A DNA stretch of 64,000 nt. Origin: Halogeometricum pallidum JCM 14848. GTDB taxonomy: Archaea > Halobacteriota > Halobacteria > Halobacteriales > Haloferacaceae. Each line of letters begins with the position of its first letter. Positions within the stretch are counted from its first letter, which is position 1. The notes below the pieces were generated by a model, which searched no databases, was not told where the DNA came from, and saw nothing but the letters and a program-made list of their open reading frames with translations. The stretch is from assembly GCF_000337095.1 (NCBI RefSeq), contig NZ_AOIV01000003.1:42722-106721 (forward strand). The letters are read 5' to 3'. Shown here piece by piece: positions 8,467-16,763 of this stretch. The position numbers and the translations under genes are program-made.

Positions 8467-10791
8467 TCACTTCTCCTCGAACCGCAGCCGCTCCGACGCC
8501 GCCGCGTCGACGTCCGCGCCGTACCGTTCGACGACCGAGCCGTAGGCGTCGCCGAGCGCCTTCATCGCGTTCCGCGGCGAGTGGTAGCCGAGTTCGTCGG
8601 CCACGTCGGGCCACGGACGACCCTGCAACACCTTCCGCACGAGCAGTCGCTCTTCACCGGGGGTACACGGCGGGTCGTCGTCGTTCAGGGCGCGGAGCGC
8701 CAGTCTCCGGAAGGCGTCGGGCGCGGTGACGTACATCCCCGGACCGAACGACGCGCCGACGACGATGCGCCACTCGCGGTCCGAGAGGTCGACGGGCGGG
8801 ACGGCGCCGCAGGCGCGCACCGCCGCCCGCACCACGTCCGGGTCGGCGTCTCGCAGGGGGTCCGCGAGGACGCCCGAGAGGCGGCCGAGGAACCACTCGG
8901 CGTGCCTGTCGCGGAGTTCGCGACCCGCGTCGGTCAGCGGGTCGAGCATCAGCGCGGAGTACTCCCCGCTGGTGTCGTTGCGGGTCGTCGAGAGGTGGAC
9001 CGTTCCGTACCCATTGTCGGCCCAGAAGTCGAGCAGTTCGGGCGTCGCGCCGTAGCCGACGCCGAGGTAGTCCACGCCCTCCGCGGCCGCCGCCTTCTCC
9101 GCGCGAATCGCGGCGAGCAGTTTCGAGCCGAGACCCGACGACCGGGCGGCGTGGTGCGTGGCGATGCGGACGACGCGGTAGCCGACGGGGACGGCGGCAT
9201 CCTCGTCCCGGAGTTGGCTCGTGAACACGTCCGGCAGCATGTTGCCCCGCACCCGCGCGCCCTCGTACATCGACCGGCGCGTCTCGGCGTCGAGGCCGCC
9301 CTCGCGCGCGAGGAGGGCGACGCTGACGACGTGGCCCTCGTGCGTCAACGCCCGCACGGAGAGGTTCGGCGCGTCCAGGAGGCGGGCCAAATCGTCGGGT
9401 TCCGTCCGGTAGTGTGCGAGCACGAGGAGGCCGAACGCCTCGTGCAGGAGGTGGTCGTCGCCCGCGAGTTCGTCCTTCGAGAGCGCGCGGTACTCCGTCG
9501 AGGCGGGCGTCGCGTCGGCGACGAGGGGGTCGACGGCGGGCCGGGCGTCCAACAGGAGCGCCCGAAACGACCACGACTCTACCGGGTCGCCGCGGGCGTA
9601 GCGGATGGGGTCGTCCATCCGGACGTCCGTCGCCGAGAGGTCGCTTTCGGCCAGTCGGTCGCGGAACCGCACGGAGAAGCCCCGGCCGGCGCCCTCGTAG
9701 CCGTGAACGGTCGTGAAGAATCCGACCGACGGCGCGTCGAGAAAGGACGAAAGGAGGCGGACCGGGAGCGCCGCCGCCTCGTCGACGAGGACGACGTCCG
9801 GGTCCTCGGGGAGCGTCGCCGCCGTCGGCGCGCCCGCGAAGCGCACCCGGCCGCTGTCGACGGCGCGGACGACGTGCGCCTCCTCGTCGTGCGACTCGAG
9901 CGACCCCGTCTCGGCCAGGAGCGCGGAAGACCGGACGAACGCCTCGCGCGCGTTGCCGTAGCCGGGGGCGGTCACCAGCACGTCCTTCCCCGCGGCGGCG
10001 AGGCTTCCGGCGGCGAGGCCGGCGGCGCTGGATTTCCCCCGCCCCCTGTCCGCCTCGACGACCACCGCTTCGCCGTCGCCGCGGAGGCGTTCGAGCGTCG
10101 AGAGCGCGCGCGACTGGTCGGCCGTGAGACAGGCCTCGTAGGCGGCACGAGGGAACGAGTGCGTCCGCGGCGGCGTCGGAGGGCGGCGGCCGTGCCCGCG
10201 ACCATCGGCGTCAGCGGTGTCGTCAGCGTCGTCGGTGTCGCCGATGGCGACGTCCTCGTCGCCGGCCGCCGCCCCGCCGTCTGCCCCGTCGCGTTCGACC
10301 GTTCCGGATTCGAGGTCCGCGACGGCGACGCCGGGGTGGGTCCGGAGCGTCTCGGCGAGTCGCGCGCGGAAGCGCCCGCCCACGTCGGCCCGGGAGAACG
10401 GCGGGACGGCCAGCGACTCCTCGAAGGAGCCGTCGGTCTCGGACCACGAATCGAGCGGCGGCGTCAGGAGGACGAACAGGCCGCCGCCGTCGACGACGCC
10501 CGCGAGGCGGCCGACGACGTTCGGCGAGAACTCCTCGTGGGCGTCGCAGACGACGACCGTTCGGGTGGTGCCGAGGAGGTTCCCGGCGTGCTTCGGGCGG
10601 ACGCGCTCGAATCGGAAGCCCTCGCGGGCGGTGACGAACGCCACCTCGTCGTCGGGCGCGTCCGCGCCCGCCACTGCGTCGAAGGCGGCGTCGAGGTCGG
10701 CGTCGCGGGGGCCGGCGAGGACGAGGAGTCGGCGCTGGTTCGTCCGCCGCGCCGCCGTCCGGAGGGTACGGGCGAGAGCCGCGATATCCAT
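8467..10791 (-). CDS. tmcA: tRNA(Met) cytidine acetyltransferase (TmcA/Nat10-like)
   Basis: This 774-residue enzyme makes N4-acetylcytidine in RNA using acetyl-CoA and ATP. It has an N-terminal Rossmann-like domain (about 1-160), an RNA-helicase-type P-loop ADRGRGKSS (247-255) with a DEAA Walker B, and a GNAT acetyltransferase region (GLGSKLLAAIR). An acidic linker at about 166-205 is low-complexity and haloarchaeal in character. The ATG at 10791 is chosen because homology-like sequence begins there (MDIAALARTL); the open frame extends much further upstream as non-homologous sequence. It is convergent with the ferredoxin gene. Confidence 0.92.
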   Translation of the reverse strand: MDIAALARTLRTAARRTNQRRLLVLAGPRDADLDAAFDAVAGADAPDDEVAFVTAREGFRFERVRPKHAGNLLGTTRTVVVCDAHEEFSPNVVGRLAGVVDGGGLFVLLTPPLDSWSETDGSFEESLAVPPFSRADVGGRFRARLAETLRTHPGVAVADLESGTVERDGADGGAAAGDEDVAIGDTDDADDTADADGRGHGRRPPTPPRTHSFPRAAYEACLTADQSRALSTLERLRGDGEAVVVEADRGRGKSSAAGLAAGSLAAAGKDVLVTAPGYGNAREAFVRSSALLAETGSLESHDEEAHVVRAVDSGRVRFAGAPTAATLPEDPDVVLVDEAAALPVRLLSSFLDAPSVGFFTTVHGYEGAGRGFSVRFRDRLAESDLSATDVRMDDPIRYARGDPVESWSFRALLLDARPAVDPLVADATPASTEYRALSKDELAGDDHLLHEAFGLLVLAHYRTEPDDLARLLDAPNLSVRALTHEGHVVSVALLAREGGLDAETRRSMYEGARVRGNMLPDVFTSQLRDEDAAVPVGYRVVRIATHHAARSSGLGSKLLAAIRAEKAAAAEGVDYLGVGYGATPELLDFWADNGYGTVHLSTTRNDTSGEYSALMLDPLTDAGRELRDRHAEWFLGRLSGVLADPLRDADPDVVRAAVRACGAVPPVDLSDREWRIVVGASFGPGMYVTAPDAFRRLALRALNDDDPPCTPGEERLLVRKVLQGRPWPDVADELGYHSPRNAMKALGDAYGSVVERYGADVDAAASERLRFEEK

Positions 10792-10920
10792 GCCCGCCGT
10801 TTCCGGAGGCGTCGTAAGGAATGTTCCGCTCGCGACCGGCGACCGGAGAACGTTCGAACGCCGTGAATGTGCCGATAACGGCCGTGCGGACGGGTGACAC
10901 GCCAGGGGAGCATTGAAAGC

Positions 10921-11061
10921 GTTTTTATGGGGTCCTGAGCTAACTGACTGTACAGCCTGCCCGGGGTTGATGAACGCTCCTCGCCGAGAGGGAACGACCG
11001 CGACCAGCAGTGGTCCGCCGGCGAGGATGTCGAGCCCGCGAGCAGGAACCAGGTGAACAAC
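10921..11061 (+). promoter_or_regulatory. Promoter and ~110-nt leader of the rpl7ae operon
   Basis: GTTTTTATGG at 10921-10930 is a strong TATA-like element, yet the rpl7ae ATG is at 11062, so a leader of about 110 nt is predicted where most genes here are leaderless. The leader holds TTGATGA (box-C-like) and a possible small hairpin (CCTC-GCC-GAG region). Archaeal L7Ae is known to bind kink-turns in its own leader in other archaea, so autoregulation is plausible; a complete kink-turn was not demonstrated by eye. Confidence 0.45.
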
Positions 11062-11424
11062 ATGGCAGTATACGTAGAATTCGACGTCCCAGCCGACCTC
11101 GCAGAGGACGCCCTCGAGGCGCTCGAGGTCGCACGAGACACAGGCACGGTAAAGAAAGGTACGAACGAGACGACCAAGTCCGTCGAGCGCGGCAACGCCG
11201 AACTCGTCCTCGTCGCCGAGGACGTCTCGCCCGAAGAGATCGTGATGCACCTCCCCGAACTCGCCGAGGAGAAGGGCATCCCGTACATCTTCATCGAGAC
11301 GCAGGACGAAGTCGGCCACGCGGCCGGTCTCGAAGTCGGCTCCGCCGCCGCCGCCATCATCGACGCCGGCGAGGCGCAGGAGCAGGTCGAAGACATCGCC
11401 GCGAAGGTCGAGGAACTTCAGTAA
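11062..11424 (+). CDS. rpl7ae: 50S ribosomal protein L7Ae
   Basis: The 120-residue protein is a kink-turn-binding subunit of the large ribosomal subunit and of archaeal C/D and H/ACA RNPs and RNase P. Family motifs include [14 protein letters not shown], which recognises the sheared G-A pairs, and [13 protein letters not shown], then [15 protein letters not shown]. An upstream in-frame GTG (11053) would add only three residues; the ATG at 11062 gives the standard MAVYVEF start. It is the first gene of rpl7ae-rps28e-rpl24e-ndk. Confidence 0.97.
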   Translation: MAVYVEFDVPADLAEDALEALEVARDTGTVKKGTNETTKSVERGNAELVLVAEDVSPEEIVMHLPELAEEKGIPYIFIETQDEVGHAAGLEVGSAAAAIIDAGEAQEQVEDIAAKVEELQ

Positions 11425-11430
11425 TCGACC

Positions 11431-11655
11431 ATGAGCGCAGAAGAGACCGCCAGCGACTCGACGTCCGCGGAAGTCATCGAGATCGTTGGCAAGACCGGGA
11501 TGCACGGCGAGGCCATGCAGGTCAAGTGCCGCATCCGCGAGGGCTCCAACCAGGGCCGCATCATCACGCGGAACGTGCTGGGCCCCGTCCGCGAGGGCGA
11601 CATCCTCCAGTTACGTGAAACCCAGCGTGACGCGGACTCCATCGGAGGTCAGTAA
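11431..11655 (+). CDS. rps28e: 30S ribosomal protein S28e
   Basis: This is a 74-residue small-subunit protein with the S28e core [19 protein letters not shown] and the conserved end [17 protein letters not shown]. It is six nucleotides downstream of rpl7ae and three upstream of rpl24e, in the same operon. The first dozen residues are an acidic serine-rich lead typical of halophiles. Confidence 0.97.
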   Translation: MSAEETASDSTSAEVIEIVGKTGMHGEAMQVKCRIREGSNQGRIITRNVLGPVREGDILQLRETQRDADSIGGQ

Positions 11656-11658
11656 CCA

Positions 11659-11865
11659 ATGGTAGAGACGCGAACCTGCGATTACACGGGTGAACAGATC
11701 GAGCCCGGAACGGGCACGATGTACGTCCGAAACGACGGCACCATCCTCCACTTCAAGGACTCGAAGGCCGAGAAGAACTACTTCCTCGGCCGCGAAGCGC
11801 GTGACCTCGAGTGGACCGCCGAAGGACAGGCCGCCAGCGGTCCCACGGAGGGGAGCGACGAGTGA
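11659..11865 (+). CDS. rpl24e: 50S ribosomal protein L24e
   Basis: The 68-residue protein carries the L24e fold with [13 protein letters not shown] near the N-terminus and the conserved [14 protein letters not shown] segment. Only one of the zinc-ribbon cysteines of some L24e proteins is evident (Cys6), so this version probably does not bind zinc. Its stop overlaps the GTG start of ndk by 3 bases, implying translational coupling. Confidence 0.96.
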   Translation: MVETRTCDYTGEQIEPGTGTMYVRNDGTILHFKDSKAEKNYFLGREARDLEWTAEGQAASGPTEGSDE

Positions 11866-12341
11866 GCCACCACGACGAGCGCACGTTCGTGATGGTCAAG
11901 CCCGACGGCGTCCAGCGCGGACTCGTGGGCGACATCGTCTCCCGCTTCGAGGAGCGCGGGTTGAAACTGGTCGCCGGCAAGTTCATGCAGATCGACCGCG
12001 ACCTCGCCGAGGAGCACTACGGCGAGCACGAGGACAAGCCGTTCTTCGACGGCCTCGTCGAGTTCATCACGTCCGGCCCCGTCTTCGCGATGGTCTGGCA
12101 GGGCGCCGACGCGACTCGACAGGTCCGCGCGATGGTCGGCGAGACCGACCCCGCCGAGTCCGCGCCCGGCACCATCCGCGGCGACTACGGACTCGACCTC
12201 GGCCGCAACGTCATCCACGCCTCGGACCACGAGGACGAAGGCTCCAACGAACGCGAGATAGACCTCTTCTTCGACGACGACGAACTCGTCGACTACGACC
12301 GCGTCGACGAGACGTGGCTGTACGAAGAAGAAGACCACTGA
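11862..12341 (+). CDS. ndk: Nucleoside diphosphate kinase
   Basis: This roughly 159-residue enzyme balances NTP pools by phosphate transfer through a histidine. The core [16 protein letters not shown] is the family start, and the catalytic histidine lies in the NVIHASD segment. The GTG at 11862 is chosen because it gives the known haloarchaeal start ([15 protein letters not shown]) and overlaps the rpl24e stop; the frame upstream is a read of rpl24e in another phase. It is the last gene of the operon, followed by a terminator. Confidence 0.95.
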   Translation: MSHHDERTFVMVKPDGVQRGLVGDIVSRFEERGLKLVAGKFMQIDRDLAEEHYGEHEDKPFFDGLVEFITSGPVFAMVWQGADATRQVRAMVGETDPAESAPGTIRGDYGLDLGRNVIHASDHEDEGSNEREIDLFFDDDELVDYDRVDETWLYEEEDH

Positions 12342-12359
12342 ACCGCTGAACGGGCCCGA

Positions 12360-12415
12360 CGAGCGCCGACGGCGCTCGAACGGACGATCGGCCGCACGCC
12401 GTCTTTTCGTTTTTC
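12360..12415 (+). terminator. Terminator of the rpl7ae-ndk operon
   Basis: CGAGCGCC and GGCGCTCG (12360-12367, 12371-12378) form a perfect 8-bp stem with a 3-nt loop. A T-rich tract (12402-12415) follows. It lies 19 nt past the ndk stop. Confidence 0.6.
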
Positions 12416-12490
12416 TCGCATTCGCCAGCGGCGCTGACAGTCCGTCCCACCGCGAGCAACCGCTATATCGACCGTGAGCCAACGACACGC

Positions 12491-13006
12491 ATGGATCTCG
12501 AACTCCTCCTGTGGCTCCTCGGGGCGTTCTTCCTCGCGGCGGCGGTGTTCGGCGTCGGCCTCCTCGCCGTGACGGCGTGGACCGCGACGCGCGTCGTCGA
12601 CCGCCTATTCGTCGCCGTCGCCCCCGTCCGCACCGGGACCCCGGCGTCGGTACGCGACGTGGAGACGCGAGTGGGTGCGCTCGCGGCCTCGCCGCACGTC
12701 GACTCGGGCGTCGTCCGCGCCGTCGTTCCCGAGTCCCGCCGCGGGCGCGGCCGACTGCACCGCCGCCTCCGACGGACGCCGGGCGTCCGCTTCGACGTGG
12801 CGCTCCCCTTGGAGGGCCGCGCGGCGACGTTGCCCGTCTGGACGCCGGTGCCGACGCGGCTGACCGGACGAACGGAGTTCGAGCGGGTCGCCGCCGCCTG
12901 CGGCGTCGCTCCGGAGCGAATCTCCGACGCGGTGGGCGAGGAGGTGGCGGTGCGCCGCGTCGGCGACGAATGGGCGGTCGGCCCCGCGCCGGCGACGGCG
13001 CAGTAA
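12491..13006 (+). CDS. Hypothetical membrane-anchored protein
   Basis: The 171-residue protein has one strong N-terminal transmembrane segment (about 4-31) and then a soluble, arginine- and valine-rich domain with no motif I recognise. A TATA-like CTATATC at about 12462-12468 is 26 nt above the ATG, supporting a leaderless start and a real gene. It sits between ndk and a DUF1232 gene on the same strand. Function unknown. Confidence 0.6.
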   Translation: MDLELLLWLLGAFFLAAAVFGVGLLAVTAWTATRVVDRLFVAVAPVRTGTPASVRDVETRVGALAASPHVDSGVVRAVVPESRRGRGRLHRRLRRTPGVRFDVALPLEGRAATLPVWTPVPTRLTGRTEFERVAAACGVAPERISDAVGEEVAVRRVGDEWAVGPAPATAQ

Positions 13007-13122
13007 CGGGCGTCGGAGCCGACCGTTCGCGCGTCCTCGACGCGGACCGGTTCTGACGCCGTCGCTTCCGGTCGACGTCGCCGCCGAAGCGCTCTCGTCC
13101 CCGGACGGACTATCCGGCGACG

Positions 13123-13500
13123 ATGTTCGACGCGTGGCGCGAACGCGCAGAGGAACTGGAGCGGGAGGTGTACGCTCTCGCCCTCGCCGCGCGGGACGAC
13201 CGGACGCCAGCGCGCGCGAAGGCAATCGTCGTCCTCGTCGTCGCCTACGCCCTGAGTCCGGTCGACCCGATTCCCGACTTCCTGCCCGTGGTCGGCTACC
13301 TCGACGAGTTGCTCGTCCTGCCGCTGGGCGTCGCGGCGGCGCTTCGATTGACGCCGAACGAGGTGGTGCGCGAGTGCCGGGCGCGCGCCGACGAGGACGT
13401 CGACGCCGGCCGGGCGAGGTGGGTGGTCGCCGCCGTCGTCCTCCTGACGTGGCTGGTCGGCGGCGCTCTCTTCCTGCGGGCGTTCGTCGGGTGGCCGTGA
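13123..13500 (+). CDS. DUF1232 (YkvA-like) membrane protein
   Basis: This 125-residue protein contains the DUF1232 signature ALSPVDPIPDFLPVVGYLDE (about residues 43-62) followed by a second hydrophobic segment, then a C-terminal transmembrane helix (about 103-121). DUF1232 proteins are small membrane proteins of unknown role. It stands alone, convergent with the dUTPase-like gene. Confidence 0.85.
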   Translation: MFDAWRERAEELEREVYALALAARDDRTPARAKAIVVLVVAYALSPVDPIPDFLPVVGYLDELLVLPLGVAAALRLTPNEVVRECRARADEDVDAGRARWVVAAVVLLTWLVGGALFLRAFVGWP

Positions 13501-13525
13501 CGCACCCCGGAACGCGGTGCGGCGG

Positions 13526-13948
13526 CTACGGCGGTTCGAGCAGCGTCGACACGCGCGCGTTCTCCTTCAGTCGGAGGCCGCCGGTCGGCACCGACAGCGG
13601 CACGGTCCCTACCGAGTCGGTGAACAGCGTCGGGTGCGAGCCGCCGCGTTCGCGCAGTTCGGTCCGCGGTTGGAGGACGAGGGGGTCGCCCTCGGTCAGC
13701 GTCTCGTTGTACGAGAGGAGGTACGTCCCTTCCTCTAAGTTCCACCAGCCGTAGTCGTCCTCGGAGTTCCGTTTCTCCGTCTCTACGGGCGAGGAGGCGG
13801 CGTCGGTCAGTTCGCCGCCGCCGAAGTCGATGCGGCCGGGTTCGTCGACGGAGCGAATCTCCGCGACGGTGAGGTCGACGCCGCGCTCTGCGACCTGCGT
13901 GTCCGCGTGGACGATGCCGTCGAGTCGGTCGGCGAGCGAATCGCTCAT
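13526..13948 (-). CDS. dCTP deaminase/dUTPase-fold protein
   Basis: The 140-residue protein matches the trimeric dUTPase/dCTP deaminase fold. The region EEGTYLLSYNETL and the segment LQPRTELRERGGSHPTLF resemble the substrate-binding strands and the R-x-S-type motif of that family. It is shorter and more divergent than canonical dCTP deaminase, so catalysis is uncertain and it may be a paralogue. The ATG at 13948 is 28 nt below a T-rich box on the minus strand, supporting the start. Confidence 0.65.
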   Translation of the reverse strand: MSDSLADRLDGIVHADTQVAERGVDLTVAEIRSVDEPGRIDFGGGELTDAASSPVETEKRNSEDDYGWWNLEEGTYLLSYNETLTEGDPLVLQPRTELRERGGSHPTLFTDSVGTVPLSVPTGGLRLKENARVSTLLEPP

Positions 13949-14015
13949 GGCGGGTGTTGAGTCGCAATCGCCGAAAAAGGTCCGGGCGGTCCTCGCGACT
14001 CCGCGGTTCCGCGAT

Positions 14016-15089
14016 TCAGTCCGCCTTCGGCGTCGGCGCGGTGACGTCTATCTCGCCGGCGTCGAGTTCGGCCTCGATTTCGCGGGCGGCCGTCACCATG
14101 TTCTCCATCTTCTGGTAGGCGACCTCTCGGGGCAGGAGTTTCACGCCGCAGTCCGGGGAGACGGTGAGTCGCTCCGGCGGAACGACCTTGAGTCCCTCCA
14201 GGATGTTCTCCTTTATCTCCTCGACGGACTCGACTTCGGCGGTGTGGACGTCGACGACGCCGAGCGCGAGGTCCGGTTCGAACTCGGGGTCGGTGAACAC
14301 GTCTATCTGCTCGTAGCCGCCGTTGCAGAGTTCCACGTCGAACTCGTCGATGGGGAACTCGTTTATCTCGGGGTAGATGCGCGAGTAGTCGCCGTAGCAG
14401 ACGTGCAGACCGATGCGCACGTCCTCGGGGATGCCGTCGACGATGCGTTCGAGACACTCGCCGACGATGGCGTGGTCGTCCGGCGTCGTGGCGAGGGCGG
14501 GTTCGTCTATCTGGACGTACTTCGCGCCCGCCTCGACCAACTTCTCGACCTCCTGATTGACGAGGTCCGCGAGGTCGTACGCGAGGTCCGCCTCCGTGTC
14601 GTAGGCCTCGTTGAACGACCAGCGGGCGAGCGTGTACGGTCCCGTGATGGGAACCTTCACGGGCCGTTCGGCGACGTCGGAGGTGAACTCGAACTCATCA
14701 ACCAACCAGGGTTCGTCGTACTCGACTTCGCTGGCGACGGAGGGCTTGTTGAAGTAGTTGTGCCCCCACACCTTGACCGGACCGTTGAACTCGTAGCCGG
14801 GGATGCGGTGGGCGAAGTACTCGACCATCTCCTCGCGGCGCATCTCGCCGTCGACGATGGTGTCGAGGCCGGCGTTCTCGTGTTCGTGCGTGATGACGCG
14901 GGCGGCGTCGTCGTACGCCTCCTCCAGGTCGTCGCCGTCGAACTTCGACTCGTCGTCCTCGGCGAGTTCCTTCGAGCGGTTGAGCCACTTCGGCTTCGGG
15001 TAACTCCCGACGACGGTGGTCAGGAGGAAGTGGTCGGTCTCCAGTCCGTTCGGGCGGAACTGCTCGCGGTTCTCGGCGTTCCGGGACAT
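14016..15089 (-). CDS. metE: Cobalamin-independent methionine synthase-like methyltransferase (downstream member)
   Basis: This 357-residue protein corresponds to the C-terminal catalytic barrel of MetE. It shows TTVVGSYPKPKWL at the start, ITGPYTLARWS, VQIDEPALA and LHVCYGD, the last carrying zinc-site His/Cys residues, with a further Cys in SPDCGVKLLPR. It would transfer a methyl group to homocysteine; archaeal enzymes of this type may use methylcobalamin or another donor rather than polyglutamyl folate. The ATG overlaps the TAA of the upstream partner, so the two are translationally coupled. Confidence 0.85.
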   Translation of the reverse strand: MSRNAENREQFRPNGLETDHFLLTTVVGSYPKPKWLNRSKELAEDDESKFDGDDLEEAYDDAARVITHEHENAGLDTIVDGEMRREEMVEYFAHRIPGYEFNGPVKVWGHNYFNKPSVASEVEYDEPWLVDEFEFTSDVAERPVKVPITGPYTLARWSFNEAYDTEADLAYDLADLVNQEVEKLVEAGAKYVQIDEPALATTPDDHAIVGECLERIVDGIPEDVRIGLHVCYGDYSRIYPEINEFPIDEFDVELCNGGYEQIDVFTDPEFEPDLALGVVDVHTAEVESVEEIKENILEGLKVVPPERLTVSPDCGVKLLPREVAYQKMENMVTAAREIEAELDAGEIDVTAPTPKAD

Positions 15090-16096
15090 TACGCCTCCAC
15101 CTCCGATTCGAGGTCGGCGGCCGCAGCCAACGCCTCGAGTTTCTCCTTGTGCTTGTTCACGGGCAGGTAGAACGGTTCGGTGTTGGTCGTCACGTAGGCG
15201 GTGTCGAACTCCGAGGCCTGAATCTGGCCGTTCACCCAGTCGACGCGTTCGCGGACGGTCTCTGGCTCTTCGACCAAGGTGTTCTGGCCGTCGGCGAGGC
15301 CGAGGGCCACGTCGTCTTTCGCGCCGTACTCGTTGAGGTTGTACAGCGTCTCCTCCCGGCCGCCGGCGACGAAGTCGAAGCCGATGGCCTCCACGTCGGC
15401 GTCCATCAGGTGCGCGTACGTCTTCTCGTCGATGGCGCCCCAGTAGGTGTGGACGACCACGTCGGCGTCCGTCGCGCCCGCGACGGCGTCGATGGTCTCG
15501 GGGACGAGTTCCGCGAGGTCCTCGTCCGGCGCGTCGGTCACGAGCGAGGGGTCGAGGAGGAACAGCGTCTCGTGTTCGGGGAACGCCTCCACCTCGCCGG
15601 CGAGGAAGTCGCCGACGGCCGAGAGGAACTCCGCCTCGTCGCCGTAGTGCTCGTCGCTCGCGAGTTCGGCCAGCGAGTACGGGCCGGGGAGGACGGCCTG
15701 TAGGGGCGTCTCGCCCGCGAGGTCGGCCGCCGCCTCCAGTTCCGCGGCCACGTCGCCGGAGAAGTCGAGTTCGCCGACGACGCGGGGGTCGCGGTAGAAG
15801 TTGTTGTTGTCGTAGTAGCGGACGATGCCGCCCGTCTCGACGTTGTCGTGGACGGTCAGCGGGTGCGCGAGCATGTCGTCCCAGCGGAGTTGCCCCTCGA
15901 CCACCCGGTCGAGGCCCGCGTCGAGTTGGTCCGAGACGACTTCCTCGCGCGCCTCCTCGTAGACGCTACCGATAGCGCCCGACTCGTCGCCGGAGATGAG
16001 GTCGTCCTTCTGGTGCCCTTTGAGGTCTGAGAGGTCCGACTTCGCCCAGTCCGGGAGAGGAAACAGCCCGGGCGAGGTCGCTACCAGTTCGGTCAT
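15089..16096 (-). CDS. MetE-like methyltransferase (upstream member of a pair)
   Basis: The 335-residue protein is a second UROD/MetE-type barrel: it has GQLRWDDMLAHPL, VLPGPYSLAEL and VVHTYWGAI, parallel to the downstream partner. Two half-size genes thus replace a single long bacterial MetE. In the downstream gene the zinc-type VCYGD is clear, while here the equivalent is HTYWG, lacking Cys, so this copy may be the substrate-binding or non-zinc partner. The start is the ATG at 16096 (a GTG at 16099 immediately precedes it). A TATA-like element lies at 16121-16130. Confidence 0.75.
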   Translation of the reverse strand: MTELVATSPGLFPLPDWAKSDLSDLKGHQKDDLISGDESGAIGSVYEEAREEVVSDQLDAGLDRVVEGQLRWDDMLAHPLTVHDNVETGGIVRYYDNNNFYRDPRVVGELDFSGDVAAELEAAADLAGETPLQAVLPGPYSLAELASDEHYGDEAEFLSAVGDFLAGEVEAFPEHETLFLLDPSLVTDAPDEDLAELVPETIDAVAGATDADVVVHTYWGAIDEKTYAHLMDADVEAIGFDFVAGGREETLYNLNEYGAKDDVALGLADGQNTLVEEPETVRERVDWVNGQIQASEFDTAYVTTNTEPFYLPVNKHKEKLEALAAAADLESEVEA

Positions 16097-16118
16097 CACG
16101 CACGGCTACGAAATGCCG

Positions 16119-16131
16119 ACGCTTAATATTT
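16119..16131 (-). promoter_or_regulatory. Promoter of the metE-like pair
   Basis: On the minus strand AATATTAAG (complement of 16121-16130) is placed about 30 nt before the ATG at 16096, giving a leader of a few bases. Confidence 0.5.
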
Positions 16132-16145
16132 GCTGATGCGTTCTA

Positions 16146-16763
16146 TTACTGCTGATTATGGGCCAGTTCGAGGATGGAGAGCACCTCGAACGGGTAGGAC
16201 TCCTGGACCACCGTCTCGTGGTCGAACCCGCGCAACTCGACGCGCGCGACGACTTCGTCGTAGCCGGTGAGCGAACTGACGAGGAGGAGGACGCGCCCGC
16301 CGCCGGCGAGGACGCGCCCCACGTCGTCGATGAACGGATTCAGGAGTTTCCGGCCGGTTTCGCCGCCCGAGAGCGCCTGTTCCATCCAGTCGTCCCACTC
16401 GTTGTCGGGGTCGGTCGGCAGATAGGGCGGGTTGAACGCCACCGTGTCGAAGGCGTCCGTGCGGAAGGGGTCGACGAGGCTTCCCCGCACCGCCTCGATG
16501 CCGAGGTTGCCCTCCGCTTCCGACCGCTCGCCGCGTTCGCGGGCACTCTCGCAGGCGTGCGGGTTCACGTCGCTGGCGACGACCCTCTCGACGTCCGCCT
16601 CGCGGGCCGCCCGTTCGGCGACCCACCCCGAACCGGTGCCGACTTCGAGAAACCGACCACTCGCCCGGTCGACGACGGCCTCCGCGAGGAGCGCGGAGTC
16701 CTCCGCCGGTTGGTAGACGTCCGTCTCCATCCCCCGACGCTCGGCGAGGTCCCGGCCCGTCAC
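16146..16763 (-). CDS. HemK2/Mtq2-type protein (release factor) methyltransferase
   Basis: This 205-residue SAM-dependent enzyme carries motif I EVGTGSGWV (40-48), motif SDVNPHA and the glutamine-methyltransferase signature NPPYLP (111-116). HemK2 homologues methylate the GGQ glutamine of aRF1/eRF1; some act on tRNA or lysine instead. The GTG start overlaps the stop of mscS upstream (GTGA), so it is part of the rsmA-mscS run. An internal ATG (residue 12, METDVYQP) is an alternative start. Confidence 0.85.
   Translation of the reverse strand: MTGRDLAERRGMETDVYQPAEDSALLAEAVVDRASGRFLEVGTGSGWVAERAAREADVERVVASDVNPHACESARERGERSEAEGNLGIEAVRGSLVDPFRTDAFDTVAFNPPYLPTDPDNEWDDWMEQALSGGETGRKLLNPFIDDVGRVLAGGGRVLLLVSSLTGYDEVVARVELRGFDHETVVQESYPFEVLSILELAHNQQ

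Noticed and set aside
8581..10866. Long plus-strand open frame opposite tmcA
   Set aside because: It mirrors tmcA codon bias, has Arg/Gly-rich composition and no motif.
14016..16096. A frameshifted or split pseudogene of MetE
   Set aside because: Both genes have their own starts, overlap by TAATG and keep family motifs; this is the known two-gene form in haloarchaea.
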